DNA of 64,000 bases from Blautia sp. BIOML-A1 (GCF_009883055.1 NZ_WWVR01000007.1:1-64000); one strand, 5' to 3'. Positions 52,435 through 60,757 are shown, numbered from the stretch's first letter. Notes: generated by a model from the sequence alone, not told the origin. Numbers and translations are program-made.

Positions 52435-53025
52435 ATGAGTAAACGTATCATTACAATCAATCGAATGTACGGAAGCGGTGGACGTGCTATCGGAAAGGCT
52501 CTTGCAGAAGAACTTGGAATCGGATTTTATGACAGAGAACTGATCGAGATTGCCGCTAAGAAGAAAAACATTCCTCTCGGCGACCTCGCTGATGTGGACG
52601 AAAAGAGACCCGGTGTCTGGAGTTTTCCTGTAAATCATGAGATTCAGATCAACCCGGAATATCTCACAATTCCAATGAATGATGTTCTGTTTGAACTCCA
52701 GCGTGATATCATCCTTTCCCTTTCGGATAAGGAGGACTGCGTGATTGTCGGCAGATGTGCCAATCACATCCTCCTGGATCGGACTAGCGTGTTTATCTAC
52801 GCACCGTTTGAAACCCGTGTAAAGACCATTATGGAGCGGCTTGACAGAGAAGAAAAAAGTGCCCGGAAGCTGGTTAAGCGAATGGATAAGGAACGTAAGG
52901 CTTATTACGAATTCTTTACCGATGAGAATTGGCTGGATATGGGACAGTATGATCTTTGCATTGACAGCAGCAGATTTACTACGGAAGAAATCGTAAAAAT
53001 CCTGAAAGAAGCATACGAACGATAA
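52435..53025 (+). CDS. Cytidylate kinase-like protein (AAA_26 family)
   Basis: A 196-aa P-loop protein distinct from cmk. The N-terminus MSKRIITINRMYGSGGRAIG gives a variant P-loop, followed by ELGIGFYDRELIEIAAKK, VIVGRCANHILLD and a basic lid region with RLDREEKSARKLVKRMDKER. This family is common in gut Firmicutes and annotated as cytidylate kinase-like; substrate unproven. AAAGGAGG precedes the ATG. A TATAAT at 52392-52397 is a likely -10, without a clear -35. Confidence 0.85.
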   Translation: MSKRIITINRMYGSGGRAIGKALAEELGIGFYDRELIEIAAKKKNIPLGDLADVDEKRPGVWSFPVNHEIQINPEYLTIPMNDVLFELQRDIILSLSDKEDCVIVGRCANHILLDRTSVFIYAPFETRVKTIMERLDREEKSARKLVKRMDKERKAYYEFFTDENWLDMGQYDLCIDSSRFTTEEIVKILKEAYER

Positions 53026-53026
53026 A

Positions 53027-53060
53027 CGTGGGGGAATGTATTATCATTCCCCCACGCATT
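53027..53060 (+). terminator. Terminator between the kinase-like and DUF362 genes
   Basis: Perfect 12-base arms CGTGGGGGAATG and CATTCCCCCACG around a 6-base loop, followed by CATTTTATC. Its stem starts 1 base after the kinase-like stop. Confidence 0.75.
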
Positions 53061-54152
53061 TTATCTGGAAATATATTCTTTTAAAAATTCATAGATCTGG
53101 TTTTCTGTCGGCGGACAGCCTTCTGCATGATGTCTGAAGTTTCTGGTACAATGTCCGACTCCCAATTCTCCGCTCTTACCTCTGTATCCCTGTCCGATAC
53201 AGATTTTTTCATGAAGTTTTTCGAGAAGTCCTTCCTGCTTCAGCATATCCAGTGCCGGGATCAGATATCCATAGCAGGCACTGCAGGAATCCACTTCCTC
53301 TACCGCATCAGCCACCTCTACTACCTTGCGTCGTCTCGGAATATTTTGCTGAACATCTTCACCCAGTATGCGGATATCTGCTTTTGAGATATCAGAACAT
53401 CCGACTCCAAGCTCTCCGGCAAGCTTCACATACGGAACATCGGAAACTCTGTAATGAAGCTGCTGACAGACATATGCATCCACAAGTACCGGATCCAGTG
53501 CTGTCCAGATACGGTTCATGACTACCGGATTTCCACCGTCTTCAAAATCCAGGTCTCCACAGATATTGTCAACTACGATAAAGTCCTGATGGATTCCTGT
53601 GTTTAAATGTGCGATCGGCTTGTGAAGACCCATCGAATGGAAATGACGTTTCTCTGTGTTTGGGATCAGTCCTTTCATATTCTTAAGTGCACAGGTGATC
53701 TTTGTCTGACAGTGTCCCTTCATAACCGGCACATTAATCAGGAAGTCCACCTCTTTTACACTGCTGCAAATCTTGAGTTCCAGTCCTCTGCAGTCTTTTG
53801 TAAAGCTTTTGTCCTTCTGGGTATCATGAAATTCCACATCATAGCCATCACATATCTGCTGATAACCGCACACCTCAAATACATCTGAGGTACGATCCCC
53901 TACCCAGGAGCCTTCCAGGATCATCATTTTGCGGAAGCCATTCTCCTTCAGATATTCCAGGATTCCGGCAATGATCTCCGTATGTGTCGTGGCACCATTG
54001 GACGGATCCGATGCCGAAACCATGTTTGGCTTGATGCCAACCATTTTGTCACGGTCACCGATCAGCTCTGCCAGATTACTCTCTGCCAGAAGTTCTTTGG
54101 TGATCTTTTTGTATTCTGTTCCACTTTTTATAAAAATCTGGTTTTTCTCCAT
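53061..54152 (-). CDS. DUF362 domain-containing protein
   Basis: A 363-aa protein whose N-terminal two thirds match DUF362: VGIKPNMVSASDPSNGATTH, FLINVPVMKGHCQTKITCAL and KNMKGLIPNTEKRHFHSMG. The C-terminal third has several cysteines (SCSACYGYLIPAL, GHCTRNFRHHAEGCPP) that may bind a metal or iron-sulfur centre, but no classical ferredoxin motif. The function of the family is unknown, probably redox. It is a single gene with a terminator shared with the convergent kinase-like gene. Confidence 0.85.
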   Translation of the reverse strand: MEKNQIFIKSGTEYKKITKELLAESNLAELIGDRDKMVGIKPNMVSASDPSNGATTHTEIIAGILEYLKENGFRKMMILEGSWVGDRTSDVFEVCGYQQICDGYDVEFHDTQKDKSFTKDCRGLELKICSSVKEVDFLINVPVMKGHCQTKITCALKNMKGLIPNTEKRHFHSMGLHKPIAHLNTGIHQDFIVVDNICGDLDFEDGGNPVVMNRIWTALDPVLVDAYVCQQLHYRVSDVPYVKLAGELGVGCSDISKADIRILGEDVQQNIPRRRKVVEVADAVEEVDSCSACYGYLIPALDMLKQEGLLEKLHEKICIGQGYRGKSGELGVGHCTRNFRHHAEGCPPTENQIYEFLKEYISR

Positions 54153-54255
54153 AAAATGCTCCTCCTGCCTGCATCTATATTTTCTCTTTTTACAGGATAA
54201 CGTATTTGGGAAAAATATTCCAGTTAATTATTTTAAGAGGGGGATTAGTTTTATT

Positions 54256-54282
54256 GTTACTGTTCACTCCGTTCACAGCAGC
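54256..54282. repeat. Fragment of the mobile-element right end
   Basis: GTTACTGTTCACTCCGTTCA followed by CAG matches the right tip of the 27718-27859 element for about 25 bases and then diverges. It lies 5 bases from the stop codon of the ABC permease gene. Confidence 0.6.
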
Positions 54283-54286
54283 CTAA

Positions 54287-54943
54287 TCAGAACTCTTTCC
54301 TCTCCATGATCCGCTCGCTGACTTTTACAGATACTGCCGTGCAGATCATCAGCAATACGATCAGCAGACATGCTGTCTGCCATCCGGAAATTCTTTCCAG
54401 AAACTCAAAGCCTCTCACAAAACCTTTCTTATATATATTGTACCCTTCCCTGCATACCGCCACCAGCAAAAAAAGTGCCGCTGCTGCCGCTACCATGATG
54501 ATTCTGCTTTTCTCCGCTTCGTACTTTAACCGCAGCGGAATCGTTCCGCAAAGAATCATCCCTGCAAGGATCATTGAGACACCTGCACTGATCAGAAGGT
54601 CCTGCATTTCCTGATTTCCGGTAACCTGAACTTTCAATATCCCAATGAGCAGAGCAGCCATACCTGTCACTGCTGCAAAGCAGAAACCAAGCAGATATTT
54701 CGACCATACATACTGTTTTCTGGTAACAGGAAGGGTCATCAGATAATTCATTCCATGGTGATAAGCATCATAGGAAATCGTTCCGACAGAGACACCAATA
54801 CTTACAAAAATCGAATAGTACACAAAGAAAGTGCTTCCATTCTTCTGTACGATCAGATACATAAATCCGATCAGGAAAACAGCCAGATATGTCTTCATAT
54901 TTATTTTGAGCAGTTCCATATCTTTCGCTAACAATCCACTCAT
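54287..54943 (-). CDS. ABC-2 type exporter permease
   Basis: A 218-aa membrane protein with six hydrophobic segments. The N-terminal MSGLLAKDMELLKINMKTYL and the loop YDAYHHGMNYLMTLPVTRKQ match ABC-2 permeases of the kind paired with YtrA-type GntR regulators in firmicutes. Its start overlaps the ATPase stop by 4 bases. The exported substrate is unknown; peptide antibiotics or cell-wall-active compounds are typical for the family. A mobile-element fragment lies just past its stop. Confidence 0.85.
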   Translation of the reverse strand: MSGLLAKDMELLKINMKTYLAVFLIGFMYLIVQKNGSTFFVYYSIFVSIGVSVGTISYDAYHHGMNYLMTLPVTRKQYVWSKYLLGFCFAAVTGMAALLIGILKVQVTGNQEMQDLLISAGVSMILAGMILCGTIPLRLKYEAEKSRIIMVAAAAALFLLVAVCREGYNIYKKGFVRGFEFLERISGWQTACLLIVLLMICTAVSVKVSERIMERKEF

Positions 54944-55791
54944 AATGTCTCTCCTTTCACCAGCATGGTGATCACCTCATCCACACTACCTTTCTCAACT
55001 ACGATCTCCGGGTAGTTTTCCAGATAATAGTGCTTCTGGTCTGTCAGGCAGCTGTATCCAAACGGCTCCTTCCTCACACGCAGAAGATATTCTTTATCAA
55101 GTGCCTCGTATTCCTGCTCTGTCACTTTGAGAAATCCATATTCCTCAAGAATACGGTCCGTCTCCTCATGAAGAACAATTTCCCCTTCATGGATCATATA
55201 CAGGTCATCGCAGAAATGCTCCAGATCCCCGGAAATATGGGAACTGACCACGATGGAACGCCCCGGGATCTCCATATATTCCCGCAGAAGATCAAGGATT
55301 TCTTCTCTGGCAACCACATCCAGCCCCGCTGTCGGCTCATCCAGAAGCAGCAATCTGCTGCCATGGCTGAGTGCAAGGAGCACATTCAGCTTTGCTTTCA
55401 TTCCGGTAGAGAAATCTCTGATCTGTTTGTTCCGTGGAATCTGAAATTTCTCACATCTTTCAGCGAACTCTTCTTCCCTGAAGTCCGGGTAAAACCGCTT
55501 CATAACCGGAATAAGCTGATTCACTTTCAGATATTCCGAAAATCCGCTGTCTGAAAACACTGTGCCAATCTCCTGTTTCTGCTCGGGTTTCAGATCTTGC
55601 GCTGTCCTGTCCAATACTTTTACGCTGCCCTGATCCGGATGGATAAGACCAAGTATAAGCTTAAAGGTCGTACTCTTTCCGGCTCCATTTGCCCCGATCA
55701 GCCCGATGATCCGATCCTTAGGAATCTGCATATTCAGATCAAGCGTAAAATCATTATATTTCTTAATCACATGATCGAATTCTATCATCAT
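54940..55791 (-). CDS. ABC transporter ATP-binding protein
   Basis: A 283-aa ATPase. Walker A GANGAGKST, an ABC signature of the form DFSTGMKAKLNVLLALSHG, Walker B LLLLDEPTAGLD and the switch histidine in VSSHISGDLEHF are complete. The C-terminal 70 residues form the extra domain seen in the BcrA/YtrB subfamily. ATG at 55791 overlaps the GntR stop (ATGA); a second ATG follows at 55788. It pairs with the permease at 54287. Confidence 0.94.
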   Translation of the reverse strand: MMIEFDHVIKKYNDFTLDLNMQIPKDRIIGLIGANGAGKSTTFKLILGLIHPDQGSVKVLDRTAQDLKPEQKQEIGTVFSDSGFSEYLKVNQLIPVMKRFYPDFREEEFAERCEKFQIPRNKQIRDFSTGMKAKLNVLLALSHGSRLLLLDEPTAGLDVVAREEILDLLREYMEIPGRSIVVSSHISGDLEHFCDDLYMIHEGEIVLHEETDRILEEYGFLKVTEQEYEALDKEYLLRVRKEPFGYSCLTDQKHYYLENYPEIVVEKGSVDEVITMLVKGETL

Positions 55792-56171
55792 AGCCTGTCC
55801 TCCATTATAATATCAAATGTCTCTCTGATCTCCTTCTCAGTCAGCCCTCCGGCCTGTGCCCTTCGGACGGCTGCCTCGAGTTCCTTCTCCAGTTCCTTGC
55901 GCCTCTCTTCCATTAGAAGCTCCTGATTTGTATTTGCAATAAAGCTTCCCTTTCCATGGACAGTTACGACCAGACCTTCTTCTTCCAGACTGTCGTAAGC
56001 TTTTTTCACCGTGAGCGCACTGATCTTTAGTTCTCTGGAAAGTGCACGCACGGAAGGAAGTGCCGCTCCCGCAGTCAGTGTACCTTCTATTATTCCTGCC
56101 TTGATCTGAATCATGATCTGCTCATAGATCGGTTCCATGGAAGTATGATTAATAATAAGATCCAACTTCAT
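55788..56171 (-). CDS. GntR family regulator, YtrA subfamily
   Basis: A 127-aa regulator with an N-terminal winged helix-turn-helix (about 10-75: EPIYEQIMIQIKAGIIEGTL, ALPSVRALSRELKISALTVK) and only a short helical C-terminal dimerisation segment, as in YtrA. It heads the GntR-ATPase-permease operon and very likely represses it through the large inverted repeat directly upstream. CTCC-complement GGAGG lies upstream of the ATG. Confidence 0.92.
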   Translation of the reverse strand: MKLDLIINHTSMEPIYEQIMIQIKAGIIEGTLTAGAALPSVRALSRELKISALTVKKAYDSLEEEGLVVTVHGKGSFIANTNQELLMEERRKELEKELEAAVRRAQAGGLTEKEIRETFDIIMEDRL

Positions 56172-56182
56172 CCCTCCTTGTA

Positions 56183-56233
56183 TAAACAGTATATAACAGC
56201 ATTATACTGTTGTCAACTGTTATATACTGTTTA
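56183..56233 (-). promoter_or_regulatory. GntR operon promoter inside a 17-bp inverted repeat operator
   Basis: Perfect inverted repeat TAAACAGTATATAACAG (56183-56199) and CTGTTATATACTGTTTA (56217-56233). The promoter lies within it on the minus strand: TTGACA (56216-56211), 17 bases, TATACT (56193-56188). One arm covers the -10 and the other lies just upstream of the -35, an arrangement expected for autorepression. Confidence 0.85.
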
Positions 56234-56259
56234 TCATTTTTCTATCCCAACATCCAACA

Positions 56260-56287
56260 CATTACGGAGTAATTTCCTATAAAGCAA
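56260..56287. repeat. Copy 3 of the short palindromic repeat
   Basis: CATTACGGAGTAATTTCC followed by TATAAAG, in the gap between the GntR and DUF5662 genes. It shares TTCCTATAAAG with the copy at 8191. Confidence 0.45.
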
Positions 56288-56357
56288 AAAAGCCTTCTCC
56301 CTGTCACCAGACCAGACTGACCGATCATGACAGAAAAAAGGCGTTTATCCTGTTCTC

Positions 56358-56915
56358 TCAATATTTGATTTTTCTTGTTTCTCCCTTAAGATATCTATAT
56401 TTGATATAGTGGAGAAGTTTTTCTTCACCATGATCATTCAGAATGCGAAGAAGCGCTTCCAGTTCTTTCTTGGTCTGTGGATGAATAAACCAGAGGTCTT
56501 CTTTGCTCTTCATGAAATATTCCAGAGGCTGGCTGCTTGTATAGGCATCTCCCAGATAATTCCGCGAAGCACTGATCCGGTCCATAACCATCTCTGCCAC
56601 ATATTTACGTGGCATCTGAGCTCCCATGATCACATGATTCTTATCAAGAGAATAATCAACCCAGTGCTCAAAATGATGCTTGTTCCGGCCCTTGTGGTGT
56701 AGCCACGAAGTGGAAACTCCGATGTCCTCCCGCTCTGCATTGTTCGGGCTTCTCGTTCCCTGATAATATTTACAGCCCACCAGAAATTCCGCAGGCGTAT
56801 ATTTGGAAAGGTCATGAAGCAGCCCCTGCTTATACAGTCCGATCCGGAAACAATATTTCATCACCAGTAATTTATGCTTTGTTATCGTCTTGAAGTGCAG
56901 CCACGGATGCATCAT
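56358..56915 (-). CDS. DUF5662 family protein
   Basis: A 185-aa protein with the family pattern WLHFKTITKHKLLVMKYCFR, GLLHDLSKYTPAEFLVGCKY, YQGTRSPNNAERE, WLHHKGRNKHHFEHW and MGAQMPRKYVAEMVMDRISA. The regular His and Asp residues (HDLSK, HHKGRNKHHFEHW) suggest an HD-like metal site, but no activity is established. ATG at 56915 with AGGAGG at 6-base spacing overlaps the GH13 gene by 44 bases, an unusually long overlap that implies coupling. Confidence 0.8.
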   Translation of the reverse strand: MMHPWLHFKTITKHKLLVMKYCFRIGLYKQGLLHDLSKYTPAEFLVGCKYYQGTRSPNNAEREDIGVSTSWLHHKGRNKHHFEHWVDYSLDKNHVIMGAQMPRKYVAEMVMDRISASRNYLGDAYTSSQPLEYFMKSKEDLWFIHPQTKKELEALLRILNDHGEEKLLHYIKYRYLKGETRKIKY

Positions 56916-58767
56916 CCTCTACCTCCTCCTGCCTTGCCACCAGCACCACAATGGTACGTGGATTGATATCTATTACTTTTTTGTAACTTACACTGTCTTC
57001 CCGGAACCATTTTTCTTCTTCCTGATCCGAGGTGTCGACAATCTTTCTCCATGTCACTCCATCCGGAAGGTTTGGCAATGCGATTTTCCTCTCCTCCCAG
57101 TGAAAATTGTAACCTATATAAAGGAAGTCATCTTTTGTTCCGTCTGCTCTCTCAGCATAATCTCCACAGTACATGATCCCGATCAGGCGGCTGGTGTTTT
57201 CCATATTTAAAAACCACGCACGTTCTCCATGGAAGGAAATATCCGGAAATCCCTTGGCCATATAATCTACGTTTCGAAGCTCATTCGGCATATGAAGGAT
57301 CGGATGCTCCTTTCGGAATTCAATCGCTTTCTTCACAAAGGAAAACAATTTCTCCTGTTTTTTGAATGATTTCCAGTCCGTCCAGCCTGTGCTGTTATCC
57401 TGACACCAGGCATTATTATTTCCTCCCTGTGAATTGCCGAACTCATCTCCTCCATAAAGCATCGGTGTACCCTGACTCAAAAGCAGCATGAGAAAAGCAT
57501 TTCGAAGCTGCTTCTCCCTGAGACGGCGGATTGCCTGCTTCCTCGTCGCGCCTTCTACACCGCAGTTCCAGGAATAATTATAATCACTGCCGTCATGATT
57601 CTCTTCTCCGTTCGCTTCATTATGGCGGTAATTATAAGTCACGGTGTCATACAGAGTAAATCCATCCTGACTCGCCATGTAATTGATCGTTCCGAAATCT
57701 CCTGTGTTTCTCTTAATATGAAACTGTGCTCCGGCGATCATCCCCTCGTCACTCTTGAGAAGGCGGCGCATATCCTGCATAAATCCTCTGTTGTACTCTG
57801 CCAGCATATTCTCTTTGTCGGGCTGTCCGGAAATATCAGAAAACATTTTTTTGACTCCATACAGGAACGGATCTCTCTCGATCAGTTCCTTCGGGACACC
57901 ATCTCCTACCAGATGGAAACCATCCACATGATAGTATTTTTTCCAGAACCACAATGCATAAAGGGCTTTCATCGGTGCGGTATCTGCCGGGAAATACATT
58001 TCCATAATACATTCTATTCCAGCCTCATGAAAGGCCCTCACCATATCGCAGAACTCCTTTTGCGGTTTCCTGGTAGCACAGTAAGCGCTTTTGGGTGCAA
58101 AATAAAATCCCGGCTGATATCCCCAGTAATTGATCCGGCCCTTCTGATGCTTCTGCCGGATCATGACCTTTCCAGAGTCTGCCACAGATTTTTCCATAAA
58201 TTCATAACATGGCATTAATTCAATCGCATTGATGCCCAGTTCTTTCCAATAGGGAATCATTTCTGTAAGACCTGCAAAGGTACCTCTCTTTTTGGGTGAG
58301 ATCTTTGCCTGTCTTGTATAACCCCTGACATGGATTTTATAAAGAAGCATATCCTGATAAGGGATCTTTGGTGCCGCATCTCCCATCCAGTTATATCCCT
58401 TTGTATTGAGAAAACTGCATCTTATTTTGTGCTCATCTTCCTTATCTGTTATTTTGCCAAATGCTTCTCTTCCTGTCAGGCCATAAGCATACGGATCCTG
58501 ACATACCTTTGTATCTATTCGAAAATTATATTCATATTGTTCCGGCTTAAATCCGGACACCATCATTGCACACATACGGCCGGTCCGATTTGCTTCTGTA
58601 AAAGGAATCTCTTCTACCGGTTCTGCTTCTCCCTTATGATACAGAATCAGAGAAGCTTCTTCATCAGCGGGAACCTCCACAGCAAAATTTATTCCCCCGG
58701 AAACTTTTGTGGCACCAGGCAGCATCGGATTGCCTTCGTGTATCAAAAGCCCGCTTTGATCGTACAT
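56872..58767 (-). CDS. GlgX/isoamylase-like GH13 protein, probably inactive
   Basis: A 631-aa protein with an N-terminal CBM48-like domain (about 1-110), a GH13 barrel (about 140-510) and a C-terminal beta domain. The debranching-enzyme family signature is clear (RHNEANGEENHDGSDYNYSW, QGTPMLYGGDEFGNSQGGNN). Catalytic regions are degenerate: region I is MEMYFPAD (254-261) instead of DVVYNHT, region II is VDGFHLV (281-287) with the Arg and nucleophile Asp missing, and region IV is SQDGF with His replaced by Gln. The region III Glu segment appears deleted. A binding or regulatory role for glycan is more likely than hydrolysis. ATG at 58767 is chosen because GGAGG lies upstream; 58791 is an alternative. 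Confidence 0.8.
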   Translation of the reverse strand: MYDQSGLLIHEGNPMLPGATKVSGGINFAVEVPADEEASLILYHKGEAEPVEEIPFTEANRTGRMCAMMVSGFKPEQYEYNFRIDTKVCQDPYAYGLTGREAFGKITDKEDEHKIRCSFLNTKGYNWMGDAAPKIPYQDMLLYKIHVRGYTRQAKISPKKRGTFAGLTEMIPYWKELGINAIELMPCYEFMEKSVADSGKVMIRQKHQKGRINYWGYQPGFYFAPKSAYCATRKPQKEFCDMVRAFHEAGIECIMEMYFPADTAPMKALYALWFWKKYYHVDGFHLVGDGVPKELIERDPFLYGVKKMFSDISGQPDKENMLAEYNRGFMQDMRRLLKSDEGMIAGAQFHIKRNTGDFGTINYMASQDGFTLYDTVTYNYRHNEANGEENHDGSDYNYSWNCGVEGATRKQAIRRLREKQLRNAFLMLLLSQGTPMLYGGDEFGNSQGGNNNAWCQDNSTGWTDWKSFKKQEKLFSFVKKAIEFRKEHPILHMPNELRNVDYMAKGFPDISFHGERAWFLNMENTSRLIGIMYCGDYAERADGTKDDFLYIGYNFHWEERKIALPNLPDGVTWRKIVDTSDQEEEKWFREDSVSYKKVIDINPRTIVVLVARQEEVEDDASVAALQDDNKA

Positions 58768-58802
58768 AATCCCTCTCTCCTCCTTATACATGCCTTCTAT
58801 GA

Positions 58803-59561
58803 TCAGAGCTGCTCTGTATCCAGCTCAACCGGACAATGGTCCGATCCCATGATCTCCGTGTGGATCACCGCATCCTTCAAATACTCCCTGAGGGCAGGTG
58901 ATACCAGGAAGTAGTCGATTCTCCATCCTGAATTCTTCTCACGGGCTCTGAAACGATAGGACCACCAGGAATAAATCCCTTCCTGATCCGGATAAAAATA
59001 GCGGAACGTATCAATAAATCCGCTTTCCAGGACTTTCGTAAAGCACCCTCTCTCTTCATCCGTAAATCCTGCGTTTTTGTGGTTGGTCTTAGGATTCTTA
59101 AGATCGATCTCCTGATGTGCGACATTCAGATCTCCGCAGCAGATGACCGGCTTTTTGTCCTGGAGCTTCAGAAGATATGCGAGAAAATCTCTCTCCCACT
59201 CCATTCGATAAGAAAGACGCTTCAGTTCCGTCTGAGAATTTGGCGTATATACCGTTACAAAATAAAAATGATCAAACTCAAGAGTGATCACACGTCCTTC
59301 CTTGTCATGTTCTTCTATTCCTATCCCATAAAAAACAGAAAGCGGCTCCTGCTTTGTAAAGATCGCCGTTCCGGAATATCCCTTCCTGTTTGCATAATTC
59401 CAGTACTGATGATAGCCCGGAAGTTCAATCTTGACCTGTCCCTGCTGACATTTCGTCTCCTGCAGACAAAAAATATCTGCGTCCAGTTCCCGAAATCTAT
59501 CTTCAAACCCTTTGGTCAGACATGCTCTGATTCCATTTACATTCCATGAAACAAATTTCAT
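58803..59561 (-). CDS. xth: Exodeoxyribonuclease III / AP endonuclease
   Basis: A 252-aa base-excision repair nuclease. Catalytic motifs are present: [11 protein letters not shown] (Asn), [11 protein letters not shown] (Glu), [26 protein letters not shown] (Asp/Asn), WRIDYFLVS and the final GSDHCPVEL (Asp-His). Firmicute homologues are named ExoA. It precedes the GH13 gene and probably shares its transcript. A possible promoter TTTAAC (59620-59615), 16 bases, TATAAT (59598-59593) lies upstream. Confidence 0.95.
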   Translation of the reverse strand: MKFVSWNVNGIRACLTKGFEDRFRELDADIFCLQETKCQQGQVKIELPGYHQYWNYANRKGYSGTAIFTKQEPLSVFYGIGIEEHDKEGRVITLEFDHFYFVTVYTPNSQTELKRLSYRMEWERDFLAYLLKLQDKKPVICCGDLNVAHQEIDLKNPKTNHKNAGFTDEERGCFTKVLESGFIDTFRYFYPDQEGIYSWWSYRFRAREKNSGWRIDYFLVSPALREYLKDAVIHTEIMGSDHCPVELDTEQL

Positions 59562-59653
59562 TTCGTTTCTCCTTCATTTTTTTATATCATTTATTATACA
59601 TGATTCCTGAGTGAGTTAAAATACATTTTTTTATTTTTTGCACAGAGCAACCG

Positions 59654-59682
59654 TTGTAAATCCCTGTGTTTTCTGATAAAAT
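59654..59682 (+). promoter_or_regulatory. DUF1292 gene promoter
   Basis: TTGTAA (59654-59659), 17 bases, TAAAAT (59677-59682) with an extended -10 TG at 59674-59675. Confidence 0.55.
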
Positions 59683-59724
59683 GAATAAAATAACCAAAAG
59701 AAAACAAAAGTGAGGAATTCAATT

Positions 59725-60099
59725 ATGAGTGATGAATTTACAAATTCCAAATGTGCACCGAGTGACTGTGCAACCTGCGGACTGAACTGCGGCGGAGCTG
59801 ACCCTGAAGAAGGTCACAGCACAATTTCACTGACACTGGAGGATGATACAGAGGTCGAATGTGCGATCCTTACAGTCTTCCCGATAGATGAGCAGGAATA
59901 CATTGCACTTCTTCCGCTGGACGAGAACGGCCAGAATCAGAGCGGAGAGGTTTATCTCTATCGTTTCTCCCGTACAGAGAACGGCGATCCGATGCTTGCC
60001 AACATCGAGGATGACGCGGAGTACCAGGCAGCAGCCACAGCATTTGATATTGTACTTGACAATGCCCGCAGAGCAGAAGAAGGCGAAACACTGGAATAA
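59725..60099 (+). CDS. DUF1292 protein with N-terminal cysteine cluster
   Basis: A 124-aa acidic protein. Residues about 10-25 carry CAPSDCATCGLNCGG, four cysteines in a CxxxxCxxCxxxC pattern; the DUF1292 core follows (ISLTLEDDTEVECAILTVFP, EQEYIALLPLDENG, GEVYLYRFSR). DUF1292 (YrzB) is of unknown function and usually lacks this cysteine segment in bacilli. ATG at 59725 with GAGG. It is monocistronic. Confidence 0.85.
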   Translation: MSDEFTNSKCAPSDCATCGLNCGGADPEEGHSTISLTLEDDTEVECAILTVFPIDEQEYIALLPLDENGQNQSGEVYLYRFSRTENGDPMLANIEDDAEYQAAATAFDIVLDNARRAEEGETLE

Positions 60100-60162
60100 T
60101 TCTTATTCGCAGTTACTGATATTCATTTACTATTTCACAGCACATATTTCACAGCACAAAAC

Positions 60163-60208
60163 AAGCGGAGTATCCGGAACACTAAAGTCCGGGAACTCCG
60201 CTTTTGTA
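60163..60208 (+). terminator. Terminator after the DUF1292 gene
   Basis: AAGCGGAG and CTCCGCTT outer arms with an inner TCCGG/CCGGG stem, followed by TTGTATTT. The symmetry suggests it also ends dut. Confidence 0.7.
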
Positions 60209-60219
60209 TTTACTGTATT

Positions 60220-60735
60220 TTATTTCTGCGTAGTGCTTCCAAAGCCGCCATTACGGATGCCCTGTGCATCATCATCTACTGTAATTCCATATTCTACAAA
60301 AATCCCCTGCATAAATCCTGTTCCGGCCTGAATGCTTACAGACTTGCTCTCATTGCTGTCGTTGGTGATCTTCGAGAAAATATGTCCTTCATTGTCAGAA
60401 TAAAAATAATCACTGTCAATGATCCCAACCGTATTATTGAGCTGCAGACGATATTTGAAGCCCAGTCCGCTCCTCGGATAACATTTCAGGACCCAGTCCT
60501 GCTCCATCTCCACACGGATTCCGGTCGGAATCTTGACGGTCTCGCCCGGATTCAGTGTAATGTCCACAGGTGAAAAGAAATCATATCCTGCACTTCCTGC
60601 TGTTGCTCTTACCGGAAGCTTGATTTTATTATAAATGTCGGCAATCGTTTCCTCTGCTGTCTCCGGAAAAGTATCTTTCCAGTCTGCCATAAAACGCTCT
60701 GCACTTACTTTGTGAAATTTTGCAATCCTTTTCAT
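60220..60735 (-). CDS. dut: dUTP diphosphatase-like protein
   Basis: A 171-aa trimeric dUTPase-family protein. Motif 1 AGYDFFSPVDI, motif 2 PRSGLGFKY, motif 3 VGIIDSDYF, motif 4 TGFMQGIF and motif 5 RNGGFGSTTQ are all recognisable. It has an N-terminal extension of about 40 residues and, after motif 3, SDNEGHIFSKITNDSN in place of the usual DYRGE continuation. It follows nrdG by 22 bases, so the two deoxynucleotide genes form a unit. Confidence 0.87.
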   Translation of the reverse strand: MKRIAKFHKVSAERFMADWKDTFPETAEETIADIYNKIKLPVRATAGSAGYDFFSPVDITLNPGETVKIPTGIRVEMEQDWVLKCYPRSGLGFKYRLQLNNTVGIIDSDYFYSDNEGHIFSKITNDSNESKSVSIQAGTGFMQGIFVEYGITVDDDAQGIRNGGFGSTTQK

Positions 60736-60757
60736 TTTGTCCTCCTGGATTTCTCAT

